Shown: positions 8,302 to 16,027 of the stretch, piece by piece
How the letters are laid out: every line of letters begins with the position of its first letter
How positions within the stretch are numbered: the stretch's first letter is position 1
DNA from: Chitinophaga sp. H8
Lineage (GTDB): Bacteria; Bacteroidota; Bacteroidia; Chitinophagales; Chitinophagaceae
Length of the DNA: 64,000 nt
Direction of reading: 5' to 3'
Assembly (NCBI RefSeq): GCF_040567655.1
Contig: NZ_JBEXAC010000001.1
Location: 1,922,001 to 1,986,000 of the forward strand
Program-made: the position numbers and the translations under genes
The notes under the pieces: model-generated
Told to the model about the DNA's origin: nothing
What the model saw: only the letters and a program-made list of their open reading frames with translations
Databases searched by the model: none

Positions 8302-10575
8302 TTATGCCGGTTCCAGCGCAAAGGCAGCTAATCCGGAAGCATCACGGGAATATAACCGGATGTTGCCGTCAATGGTTAATACACTTACACTTAGTTGTTC
8401 TGCAAATGCGCCTTTGCCACCGCTGCTGCAAATACCCAGCAGTGTATCCGGAGAAAAGGTTTTAGAAAAGATGCTGGCAGTGCTGCGTACATATGGTACA
8501 CCATCTCCTGCAGGAGCGTCGCCAATGACCATACCGCTTACATTGGTAGCATTTTTTTGTGCCGCATCATTACAGGTACCTTTCTGTACTACAAAGCCAA
8601 AGTTGGCAAAGTTGTTAGGATGGTAGGCCTGGAATGAGATTTTTATGAGGCTGTTATTGTTTTTTTGCGCTGGGTTATATTTAACGAATCCGCAACAATC
8701 GGTTGAAGCGTCTACATAATCAGGTCCGGTGAGTATTTTTATTTTGTCAACGGCTGCTTTACATGATTGATTGTCGATCCGCATCAGCATTTTATAGGCC
8801 GAAACGTTTCCACCGCTTTCAATCAGCATATTGTCTGGGGCCAGGATACTTGGGCTGAAAGTATCCGGTTTGGGAACCCGGAAGAACTGACTGGCCTTCG
8901 GAACATTTACCAGGTGCCCGGCACCATTGAACAATTCCAGCTTAAATTCATAAAGCCCATCTCCATCCAGTTTGGAATCAAAGGTTACACTCACCGTGTT
9001 CTGGTCCCAGAAAGGGCTAGATTCCGGTGCATTTACAGGGGCCATAGCAGGGCTTGTAGGAGGGATGATGTACAAGTCAGGGGTACCGCCAATAGGGTAG
9101 GGCCCAAGTTTAAAGCTGTTGGAGCCAAATTGTTTATGGCCGCCACCATCTATATATTCAAATGTATAGCCTTTGCTGATGGGGTTACTCAACCTGGTAT
9201 AAGCGGTGATGCCGGTGTCAGACAGGTCTGCTTCTTTTACCTTGCGGTAAGACCAGCGGTAATATTTAACACCGGTAGATGGCAGGCCGCTGCCAAACTG
9301 AAGCAGGAAGTAGAGTCCGCCACCAAATGGTTGGCGGTAATCGCCGGAGGTGACCTGTGATAAGGTGACTACGGCATCTGTTAAGCCTATACGGTTAAAA
9401 CTTTTTCCCTGGATGGTAACCAGGTCATCCACCTGTTTGATACGGGATACACTGGCGCCATGGCCAATGCTTTTTACCCATACAATGTCACCATCTATCA
9501 CATCACTGCATTCCCAGCGAACGCGGTCATCCGTAATTTTAATATTCACCTCACTGCCACATACAAAATCCCAATAGGTGTAGCAGGGGATAGGTGGCTT
9601 ATATACAGTGGTCCATACACCATCTATAAAATATTCTACCCAGAAATACAAGTCGGGATGATCTCCATCCACCCAATACACGATAGTGGTGTCAAACTTA
9701 CCGTTGTAATCAGTATATACGGTTTTAATTTCATCACTCCGGTAAAAGTAAGGCCATATCCAGGGGATGAGGCAGAAATATGGATGAAATAACTGCAGAT
9801 TTGCCTGCAGGGTATTCCGGATAGCACTTACATTGCCGGATAGCAATTGTTGTTTGATTTCAGGGGTAATGCTGCGCAGTACGTTTTCACGTGCTACCGG
9901 CGTAATCATAGACTGGGCACCGGTTATACGTGGGGCTGCTTCGGCTAAAGGATGAACATCTAACGCCAACGGGCGTATTTCTGTGGCTATTTCAGGCCGG
10001 ATTACTGTTCCGGGAAAATGAATAGGACCAGGGTCCGGGATTGGAATCGGAATGGGGCGTTCCGGATATAATATAATGTCCGGAATCTTTTTGATGATGT
10101 AATCGGGTATTTTAGGCAGCAGCCACCATATTTTATCTATTTCACAGATATGTACGCGAGCATGACAGATAGGCCTGTTCTGCGTTACGCCGCTCATGCT
10201 AAATGTTTTGTACACATTGCCTCTTACTCTGCAGAAACGTAGTTTCCAAAGCTTCAGCAGATTGGCAGGGATGGGTAATACCTTCAGATTGCCTTTGGGA
10301 TCAAGATTTAAAACCGGTTCATAAGGCTTGAACCGCTGCAGATCTGCAATGGTAGTAGCTGTTTCCAGCCTTTCGTCACCGGCGGGAACAATAAATACAC
10401 GGGTATCTCTTATACCTCGTGCAGCCATTTTAAAATCCGCTTTATCACCGGTTACGGCGACGGATTCCATCAGCTCGCCTTTCCGGTTGAACAGGAAGGC
10501 CTTTAATGGAATGTTTTCCTGGGGTTTGGACTCAAAGCTGACGGGGATACTCAGCTTTAATTGTTCTTTTGCCAT
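8302..10575 (-). CDS. 757-residue protein of unknown function with carboxypeptidase-regulatory-like segment
   Basis: The start at 10575 (MAKEQLKLSI) has no signal peptide or membrane helix. The N-terminal about 110 residues look like an extended beta domain. Residues about 118-165 (VRGNVYKTFSMSG, RPICHARVHICEID) resemble a carboxypeptidase-regulatory/transthyretin-like unit. A striking Pro/Ile repeat linker follows (about 185-205, PIPIPIPDPGPIHFPG). The large C-terminal half is aromatic and beta-rich, with several Cys residues. There is no catalytic motif, T9SS sorting domain or lipobox. The divergent gene at 15006 also begins with a leaderless beta unit, so the two may belong together. Monocistronic with a long leader. 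I do not recognise a function. Confidence 0.8.
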   Translation of the reverse strand: MAKEQLKLSIPVSFESKPQENIPLKAFLFNRKGELMESVAVTGDKADFKMAARGIRDTRVFIVPAGDERLETATTIADLQRFKPYEPVLNLDPKGNLKVLPIPANLLKLWKLRFCRVRGNVYKTFSMSGVTQNRPICHARVHICEIDKIWWLLPKIPDYIIKKIPDIILYPERPIPIPIPDPGPIHFPGTVIRPEIATEIRPLALDVHPLAEAAPRITGAQSMITPVARENVLRSITPEIKQQLLSGNVSAIRNTLQANLQLFHPYFCLIPWIWPYFYRSDEIKTVYTDYNGKFDTTIVYWVDGDHPDLYFWVEYFIDGVWTTVYKPPIPCYTYWDFVCGSEVNIKITDDRVRWECSDVIDGDIVWVKSIGHGASVSRIKQVDDLVTIQGKSFNRIGLTDAVVTLSQVTSGDYRQPFGGGLYFLLQFGSGLPSTGVKYYRWSYRKVKEADLSDTGITAYTRLSNPISKGYTFEYIDGGGHKQFGSNSFKLGPYPIGGTPDLYIIPPTSPAMAPVNAPESSPFWDQNTVSVTFDSKLDGDGLYEFKLELFNGAGHLVNVPKASQFFRVPKPDTFSPSILAPDNMLIESGGNVSAYKMLMRIDNQSCKAAVDKIKILTGPDYVDASTDCCGFVKYNPAQKNNNSLIKISFQAYHPNNFANFGFVVQKGTCNDAAQKNATNVSGMVIGDAPAGDGVPYVRSTASIFSKTFSPDTLLGICSSGGKGAFAEQLSVSVLTIDGNIRLYSRDASGLAAFALEPA

Positions 10576-10736
10576 GATAGATAGTTTTTCAGTTTTAATA
10601 ATGGGGTGTTGTAATCATAAAGACGTGCACTGCATTGCACATTGATTGATAGGAACAGATTTACATGATGCTTTAGCATTTTGGGGTGTATCAATAAAAA
10701 ACAAGCTGATGATTCACAACATTCCCTTCAGAAAGT

Positions 10737-10805
10737 GTAAACGTTGATTTTTCACAAGTAATCTTAAACGTGTTTTTTGGGGGTGTGCGTTTATAAGCAT
10801 AAACG
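10737..10805. promoter_or_regulatory. cluster of AAACG motifs, possible operator
   Basis: Four AAACG-type sequences fall within 70 bp: AAACGTTG near 10738, TTAAACGTG near 10774, and an inverted pair CGTTTA (10788-10793) and TAAACG (10800-10805) separated by 6 bp. They lie between the candidate promoter at 10818-10849 and the start of the minus-strand gene at 10575, where a repressor or leader-binding factor could act. Inference only. Confidence 0.3.
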
Positions 10806-10817
10806 TTTTAACGGATA

Positions 10818-10849
10818 CAAATATAGACACATTTGTGCATGCCAGCCAA
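10818..10849 (-). promoter_or_regulatory. candidate promoter for the 757-residue gene
   Basis: On the minus strand TTGG, a 20-bp spacer and a perfect TATATTTG (complement of 10818-10825) match the Bacteroidota promoter pattern. It implies a leader of about 240 nt before the ATG at 10575. Confidence 0.45.
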
Positions 10850-10988
10850 GAGAAATAATACGGATAATTATGCCGGCGTATATTTACTGGTGGCGGTAGG
10901 ACTGGAACGATAGCAGGTGAAACGGGGGAGATAAACGGAGGAATAATCAGGGTAAATGGTGGTATCGGTAAACACCTGTTTTAAAAAT

Positions 10989-11021
10989 AAAAATGTCATC
11001 CCGGAAAGAGATGACATTTTT
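10989..11021. terminator. terminator of the DUF2911 gene
   Basis: A perfect 12-bp stem AAAAATGTCATC / GATGACATTTTT with a 9-nt loop lies 22 bp beyond the stop at 11043. A/T runs on both sides make it potentially bidirectional. Confidence 0.85.
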
Positions 11022-11042
11022 ATCTTTAAAAGCAATAGATGC

Positions 11043-11891
11043 TTATAAGGTAGCAAGCAGTTTATTGTTCAAAGCTACATAATCATCGTTCTGAGCTTCT
11101 TTAGCCAGTTCAATAGATTTTAAGGCAGTAGCTTTAGCACCCGCTTTATCTCCGGCTTTAGCCTGGATCTTAGCTTTCAGGTGATACATGTAGAATGCTT
11201 TCGGATTCTCTTTTACCGCAGCATCAACCCAGCCCAGTGCTTTTTTCAGGTCTTTGCCGGTTTCAAAGTAATAGGCAGCAGCCTGGAAATAAGGTTTCTT
11301 ATCAGATTTCATTGCTGCATCAATATCAGCAGTAATTTTGCCATCAATGTTAGCAGTGATTTCTACAGGTACCATGGTTTTATCCCATAGCAGCATCATC
11401 GTCATGGAAGAAGGCATTACCTTATCAAAATTGATCATAAAGCTTTCCACTTCGATGGGCATATCAACTGAATTAACGCTAACACGTACCACATCATTTT
11501 CTGGTTTGTAAGCAGCCGGGCTGGTTACATCCAGGCTTTTGGTCAGGATAACTGTCCATTCAGAACGGCCGGGAATAGTTAATAAACCATATTTACCAGC
11601 TTTTACCGGTTTACCGCCGAAGTTAATATCTTCTCCAAAAGTGATGGTAGTAGCGCTGTTGGCACCTGTTCTCCAGACTTTGTTATTAAAAGGAACCAGG
11701 TCACCCATAATCGTTCTGCCTTTCATAGCAGGACGGGAATAGCTTACTTCTACCGCAGACAACGCAAAATCCTGTTTAATAGTTTGTGCGGGGCTGGGAG
11801 CAGGCATCTTAATACCCTGGGCAAATGAGGAAGAAGCGGTCAGCATAAGCAGGCTGCACATGGCAGGCATACAATAGCGTAAAGGTTTCAT
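11043..11891 (-). CDS. secreted DUF2911 protein with TPR-like C-terminus
   Basis: About 282 residues. I place the start at 11891 (MKPLRYCMPAMCSLLMLTA) because a signal peptide begins there. The longer frame from 11957 would overlap the end of the response-regulator gene. The DUF2911 core (about 20-170) is clear: YSRPAMKGRTIMGDLVPFNN, KVWRTGANSATTITFGEDI, then KAGKYGLLTIPG. The C-terminal about 90 residues are helical and TPR-like (KALGWVDAAVKENPKAFYMY). DUF2911 proteins are common periplasmic proteins of Bacteroidota without a known function. It follows the response regulator by 37 bp on the same strand and may be cotranscribed. Confidence 0.9.
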   Translation of the reverse strand: MKPLRYCMPAMCSLLMLTASSSFAQGIKMPAPSPAQTIKQDFALSAVEVSYSRPAMKGRTIMGDLVPFNNKVWRTGANSATTITFGEDINFGGKPVKAGKYGLLTIPGRSEWTVILTKSLDVTSPAAYKPENDVVRVSVNSVDMPIEVESFMINFDKVMPSSMTMMLLWDKTMVPVEITANIDGKITADIDAAMKSDKKPYFQAAAYYFETGKDLKKALGWVDAAVKENPKAFYMYHLKAKIQAKAGDKAGAKATALKSIELAKEAQNDDYVALNNKLLATL

Positions 11892-11928
11892 ATTGGTGGC
11901 ATTTTTAATGAGTGTAAATGTAAGCCTA

Positions 11929-12588
11929 TTATTCAATAATTCCGTTGCGGAAAGCATATAAAACTAAGCCAACACTATTCTTAACATTGATTTTTTCAAG
12001 GAGTTTCTGACGGATCCCCTCTACGGTGCGGGGGCTTAAATAAATCTCTTCCGAAATTTCCTGGGTGGTCCGTTCATTACAGATCATACGCAATACCTCT
12101 ACTTCCCGTTCGTTTAACTGGATTTCATTGCTCAGCGTAGGTTTGATCTGCTGTTTGTTTTTATGTAATACCTTTTTAAGCAGGGCAAGATTTACGTTTT
12201 CATTAAAATAGAAGCCTTTGTCATGTGTGGTACAGATGGCCTCATAGATCTCCTCCGGTTCTGCATTTTTGAGCAGATAGGCATTGGCACCATGCTCTAT
12301 CAGATGTACGATGAAGTTATCATCCTCATACATGGTCAGGATAATGATTTTTACCTGCGGATATTTCTCTCTTACTTTAATAGTAGCTGCGATGCCATCC
12401 ATATTAGGCATCTTCAGGTCCATGAGAATAACGTCCGGCATTTGTTGTTCCAGATGCTGAAGCAGGTGCTCCCCATCTTCAGCTTCAAATACTACATTGA
12501 TGTTTTCATAGGGAATGAGTGTATTAATCACTCCACTGCGGAATATCTTATGGTCATCCGCAATTGCCACTTTTATTAAATGTGCCAT
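11929..12588 (-). CDS. NarL/LuxR-type response regulator
   Basis: 219 residues: an N-terminal receiver (about 5-122) with acidic pocket DD at 11-12, phospho-acceptor Asp57 in VILMDLKMPNMDG and the conserved Lys near 106 (YLLKNAEP). A LuxR-type helix-turn-helix follows (about 148-212, LNEREVEVLRMI, TTQEISEEIYLSPRTVEGIR). Phosphorylation by a HisKA_3-type kinase normally allows dimerisation and DNA binding. It lies 121 bp downstream of the histidine-kinase gene on the same strand, so that kinase is the natural partner. The palindrome at 14756-14777 upstream of the cassette is a candidate target (inference). Confidence 0.94.
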   Translation of the reverse strand: MAHLIKVAIADDHKIFRSGVINTLIPYENINVVFEAEDGEHLLQHLEQQMPDVILMDLKMPNMDGIAATIKVREKYPQVKIIILTMYEDDNFIVHLIEHGANAYLLKNAEPEEIYEAICTTHDKGFYFNENVNLALLKKVLHKNKQQIKPTLSNEIQLNEREVEVLRMICNERTTQEISEEIYLSPRTVEGIRQKLLEKINVKNSVGLVLYAFRNGIIE

Positions 12589-12709
12589 AGGGTGACAGTT
12601 GATTGAGAGGTATTTTTAGTCATGTTAAGATGTTGTAAATCACAGTTTTGTTAATTCAAACCAGTAATCGGCGGCAATTTACCAATAAAACAACATAAGT
12701 ATCAACTAT

Positions 12710-13510
12710 TTAGGCAACCGGCTGATAATTTTCCACTTTTATCTCCGCTATCGTTCCTTTGGGGGTTCGTTGTACAAAATTGATATTTCCATCTATAATA
12801 TTCAAGCGGCTTTCAATATTTTTTAGCCCCAGGCTATCATTTTTTTTACGGGAAGTTTCGAGGGAGGTCAGCAGTTTCCCATTTCCATCATCTTCAATAT
12901 TGATAGTCAACAGGGTAGGAGAACTCTTATAGGTAATGACAATTTCACTGGCCTGGGCATGTTTCAGGATATTATTAATTAATTCCTGCACTACCCGGTA
13001 TATATTCAATGCCTTTTCACGGTCTACCTTTTGCCCGTTGCCAGCTGTTTTAAAGGCGATCTGTACCTGTTTGTTCTTGTTCATCAGGCTGCAAAAGGAG
13101 TCCAGTGCATGTGCCAGCCCCAGGTTGTCCAGCGCCTGGGGGTGCAGGCTTTGAGAGATGTACCTCAGCTGCTGGATAATGATATCTGTAAATTCCTTGG
13201 TTTCTTTCAGGCGCTCCTGTTCTCCGTTGCCGGTTTTCAGATGAGGCTGCAATCCATTAAGATTTAGTTTAAGGACAGACAGTTGTGCACCTACTTCATC
13301 ATGCAGATCCTCCGCAATGCGCTTTCTTTCCAGTTCCTGTCCTTGCAATACTGCAATCAGGCGCTCTTTCTGTAGCTGCAGGTCTTTATCCCTGATCGTC
13401 AGTTTATGTTGTACTACCTGCTTTTGTTGCAGGATCACCAGTACTACCACCAATATTCCAAAGGTTAGCATTACTGCTGAACCTATCACAATAATGTCCA
13501 CTATATTCAT
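12710..13510 (-). CDS. HisKA_3-type sensor histidine kinase without sensory domain (cassette A)
   Basis: 266 residues. One N-terminal membrane helix (about 5-28) and a short coiled segment lead directly into the dimerisation/phosphoacceptor box with His70 (RIAEDLHDEVGAQL). A HATPase_c domain follows, with N-box ELINNILKHA (about 180) and G-boxes DDGNGK and GLKNIESRL. No periplasmic or PAS input domain exists, so the signal must come through a partner. The ATG overlaps the stop of the upstream membrane-protein gene by 4 bp (ATGA), implying stoichiometric expression with it. The NarL-type regulator at 11929 is the likely phospho-acceptor. The kinase at 53118 has the same layout, also with His70. 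Confidence 0.93.
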   Translation of the reverse strand: MNIVDIIVIGSAVMLTFGILVVVLVILQQKQVVQHKLTIRDKDLQLQKERLIAVLQGQELERKRIAEDLHDEVGAQLSVLKLNLNGLQPHLKTGNGEQERLKETKEFTDIIIQQLRYISQSLHPQALDNLGLAHALDSFCSLMNKNKQVQIAFKTAGNGQKVDREKALNIYRVVQELINNILKHAQASEIVITYKSSPTLLTINIEDDGNGKLLTSLETSRKKNDSLGLKNIESRLNIIDGNINFVQRTPKGTIAEIKVENYQPVA

Positions 13511-14160
13511 GGCGCCACTCTTTTTACCTTTAAAACGCCAATATAAAAAAGAATTACCTGAATAATGCCTGAAATATAGATGAGGGCAAGTAACGTAATG
13601 GTGGTAATAGCATTGGTTTGCAGAAAATTATAGCTCAGGTTAAAGAGGAAGGAGCAGCACAGATAGATAAACAAACCGGCATTAAACCAGAAAGCAGGTA
13701 AGGAGTTAATGTAAATAGACTTTTGTATCAGCTCTTCATCACGGAGGAGTTGGAAGAAGAAAAGGACTCCGTAAGATATTAAAATAAAGGAACTGATGGA
13801 AGTAGAAATGGAATTAAAAAACCTGAGCCCTTCCAGTTTGGAATAGTCGATTACAAAAATACCTGTCGCAATTCCGGAAACAATCCTGATCAGCTTGCGT
13901 AAAAAAGGAGCGTGGATAACATGATAAAAGAAGATAGAAAGGATAACGAACTGGATAAAATACATAATAGTCATAAACCACATATTATTTCCAGTGGTTC
14001 TTAGTAAATCAGAGCCAACCGCAAACAATAAACTGACGACCAGATAGTAGTAAATGCATTTCCCGGCTTTATTAAGTTGTTTGTATTTGATGGTAAAGGG
14101 GATCAAACACAGTGTTTCGATCCCCACCATACAATAAAAAATAGTAACAAGAATATTCAC
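13507..14160 (-). CDS. multi-pass membrane protein of a duplicated signalling cassette (cassette A)
   Basis: 217 residues with about six or seven hydrophobic helices and short loops (VTIFYCMVGIETLCLIPFTI at the start, IIQVILFYIGVLKVKRVAP at the end). No transporter or enzyme motif is recognised. The protein at 53900 has the same length and topology. Both share an FNS-x-x-x-x-x-SS-x-II/IL-x-x-Y pattern in the middle and FW-x-x-x-G-x-F-x-Y near the end, so they are paralogues. It starts 22 bp after the CPTYC protein gene and overlaps the kinase gene by 4 bp. A sensor or receptor that feeds the domain-poor kinase is the simplest reading. Confidence 0.8.
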   Translation of the reverse strand: MNILVTIFYCMVGIETLCLIPFTIKYKQLNKAGKCIYYYLVVSLLFAVGSDLLRTTGNNMWFMTIMYFIQFVILSIFFYHVIHAPFLRKLIRIVSGIATGIFVIDYSKLEGLRFFNSISTSISSFILISYGVLFFFQLLRDEELIQKSIYINSLPAFWFNAGLFIYLCCSFLFNLSYNFLQTNAITTITLLALIYISGIIQVILFYIGVLKVKRVAP

Positions 14161-14182
14161 TTATGTTCCTTTAGAGGGGTTC

Positions 14183-14575
14183 TTAGGGTTTTGTAGAGCA
14201 ATAGGTTGGACATGGAAGGCCAGCATCAAGCAATAATGCCGGTGCCCCTGCACTTTTAGCAACAGCTTCAGTAGGGCCTGCCGGGAGGATATCATCCCCG
14301 TTCTTATCTACGCCTACCAATACCATTGTCTTTTCTTTTACGCCATCTCCATCAGTGTCAACCTTTATACCATAATAAATACGCAGTGCTACACAGTCAG
14401 GATGGCTTAGTAACTCAATTACTTTCTCCTTACCAAAACAGATGGCTTTGGTATATCCTTTTTTCTTCTTTTGAGACTGGTCATCCTCATAATTCAATCT
14501 TAGTTTCATCGCTGTTTCCAGGGAAATAAATTCACCGGCATCGGGAGGAAAAGGTTTTTTCGCATTTGTACTCAT
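14183..14575 (-). CDS. small cytosolic protein with C-terminal CPTYC motif (cassette A)
   Basis: 130 residues from the ATG at 14575 (MSTNAKKPFPPDAG); the longer frame to 14629 adds a hydrophobic, unlikely N-terminus. No signal peptide. The body has GEFISLETAMKLR, then LSHPDCVALRIYYGI and TMVLVGVDKNGDDIL, with an Ala-rich spacer and the C-terminal CPTYC at residues 122-126. The protein at 54555 shares PxCVxxRIYxxx, VxVGVxxxGxDIL and a terminal CPNYC, so they are divergent paralogues. The CxxxC spacing could bind a metal or form a disulfide. First gene of the CPxYC / membrane / kinase cassette. Function unknown. Confidence 0.8.
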   Translation of the reverse strand: MSTNAKKPFPPDAGEFISLETAMKLRLNYEDDQSQKKKKGYTKAICFGKEKVIELLSHPDCVALRIYYGIKVDTDGDGVKEKTMVLVGVDKNGDDILPAGPTEAVAKSAGAPALLLDAGLPCPTYCSTKP

Positions 14576-15005
14576 GATTGGGTATAGTTTTAGTGGCGGT
14601 AAAATTATTATAAAAAATGACTTATCCAACTAGCTGATTGTCATAGCACGTTTGTGCTATGCTGCGGTATAGGTGCATGAAATATATCCTGGAGGGGGAT
14701 TTTGGAGGGTATCCTAAGCCGTGCCAAAATTGGGGTTTGCGTACTTTTCCCCTAAAAATGCGTAGAACTACGCATTTCTATTTTCTAGGGGTATAACGCT
14801 TGACAGGGATAGATTACTTTCCAACCTTTGCATCAACAACCGGAATTTAGACAATATAAGATTGTAACTACTATTGCCGTACTGGAATTAAAATTTGGCC
14901 TTTCTACCTTGTTTGTTTTTTATTAAAGTATGCAGAGGGTTTACTGTTGCCTTAAACAGTGCCATTTAAGATAAACTCGTTAACCTCTTTTTTAAAAATT
15001 TAACT
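14576..15005. other. divergent intergenic region, 430 bp
   Basis: Divergent spacer between the CPTYC protein gene (minus) and the 297-residue gene (plus). It holds the perfect palindrome at 14756-14777 and further GCGTA half-site material near 14739. Promoters must lie here but I cannot place them with confidence. Confidence 0.5.
14756..14777. promoter_or_regulatory. palindromic RCGTA-N4-TACGY site, candidate response-regulator operator
   Basis: A perfect inverted repeat with arms AAATGCGTAG and CTACGCATTT separated by 2 bp, in the divergent spacer upstream of cassette A. Its core GCGTA-N4-TACGC has the same half-site and spacing as the site upstream of cassette B (55036-55059). NarL/LuxR-type regulators bind short inverted repeats of this kind. 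Binding itself is inferred. Confidence 0.5.
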
Positions 15006-15899
15006 ATGAGTTACTTTTTAATTGGAAATATCTCTGCACTCATTAGTGATGATTGTATTGAGCCGCTGGCAAATGCACGGATTCGTGTTTATCTGCCGGA
15101 AGCGGGGTATCAGGCAGCTCAGGCAGACGTTGACCGTTTCAGGGATTTGTGTGAGCTAACAGAAAAGGAGGTACTGCTGAAAGCAGACCGCCTGCTGGCA
15201 GAAACCAGGTTAGATGAAGATGGCAGCTTCAACCTGGAATGGGAACAGCTCCACTTGTTTACGGAGCCACTTGAACTGGACCTTTGTCTGGATCAGGTAC
15301 CCGGAAAAAGTGCTGGCAGGCGGCTGAGGCGTCAGTTTAATATGAGCCGGCTGGTGCCACATTGGAAAAGATCAAAAACAGGATACCTCGCTGCATTCGC
15401 CTATGTAGTACCAGCGGCCCAATGGAGTGATATCAGAGAACAGGCTGGTGCCTGGGTAATAGCAGGTACTGTAAAGCACCATCACTCGCAGGAAGGGCAG
15501 GCTAAACTAAAAGTGGAAGCTTATAGTGCCTTTAACGGACAATTGCTTGGTACCGCTTTCACCAATGAATATGGGCGATACAAGCTGCATTTTTCCAGAA
15601 AAGACCTGTCGGCAGGTGTGCTCATGCCCGTTATGCATGGCAGAAGCAATGCAGGTCCTGACATCTATTTTAAAATATACCGTAATAATAAGCTGGTGCT
15701 GGCCGAAAACGATCAGGCCTCCTCATCAGCAAACAGACAATGTATTACTCCCTGTACCAGGATCCATTTAACCTATAAGCCGTCTGTAGTGAAAAGGGCA
15801 TCCAGGCATATCGCCAGCTGGCTGCATAGTTTTATGGCATCCCCGGGGGCAAAACTTAACTCACAACGATATCTTGTTAAAGATTATCCCCAGGTTTGA
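15006..15899 (+). CDS. 297-residue leaderless protein of unknown function, transthyretin/carboxypeptidase-regulatory-like
   Basis: No signal peptide or membrane helix. The N-terminus (GNISALISDDCIEPLANARI) and a second unit in the middle (VIAGTVKHHHSQEGQAKLKV, TAFTNEYGRYKLHF) both follow the pattern of small beta-sandwich domains of the carboxypeptidase-regulatory/transthyretin-like type. Between them is a charged helical stretch (about 40-70, RDLCELTEKEVLLKADRLL). The C-terminus is basic and Ser-rich. It is divergent from cassette A and ends at a strong terminator, so it is a single-gene unit. A leaderless protein with such extracellular-type folds is unusual; the 757-residue protein at 8302 shares the trait. 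Function unknown. Confidence 0.75.
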   Translation: MSYFLIGNISALISDDCIEPLANARIRVYLPEAGYQAAQADVDRFRDLCELTEKEVLLKADRLLAETRLDEDGSFNLEWEQLHLFTEPLELDLCLDQVPGKSAGRRLRRQFNMSRLVPHWKRSKTGYLAAFAYVVPAAQWSDIREQAGAWVIAGTVKHHHSQEGQAKLKVEAYSAFNGQLLGTAFTNEYGRYKLHFSRKDLSAGVLMPVMHGRSNAGPDIYFKIYRNNKLVLAENDQASSSANRQCITPCTRIHLTYKPSVVKRASRHIASWLHSFMASPGAKLNSQRYLVKDYPQV

Positions 15900-15918
15900 G
15901 AACCCCGATACACAAAAG

Positions 15919-15964
15919 CAGCTACCTTACTCTAAGCCAGTTCCCCCCAGGTAGCTGTTTTTTT
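15919..15964 (+). terminator. Rho-independent terminator
   Basis: CAGCTACCT / AGGTAGCTG stem followed by seven T residues, 20 bp after the stop of the 297-residue gene. Confidence 0.85.
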
Positions 15965-16027
15965 ATGCTGAAAACAGATGCCCAGAGCAGCATTTCCCCT
16001 GATCTTCAAGGAGGGAGAAAAAGGAAG

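Larger units (their letters stand above)
10576..11042. other. intergenic region, 467 bp
   Basis: Holds the putative promoter and TAAACG-type motif cluster for the 757-residue gene and the terminator of the DUF2911 gene. A minus-strand frame through 10868-11056 crosses that terminator and is probably spurious. I see no gene here. Confidence 0.6.

Noticed and set aside
10868..11056. Minus-strand 62-codon frame between the DUF2911 and 757-residue genes
   Set aside because: It runs through the DUF2911 terminator hairpin and overlaps that gene's end; composition gives no domain. Most likely chance.
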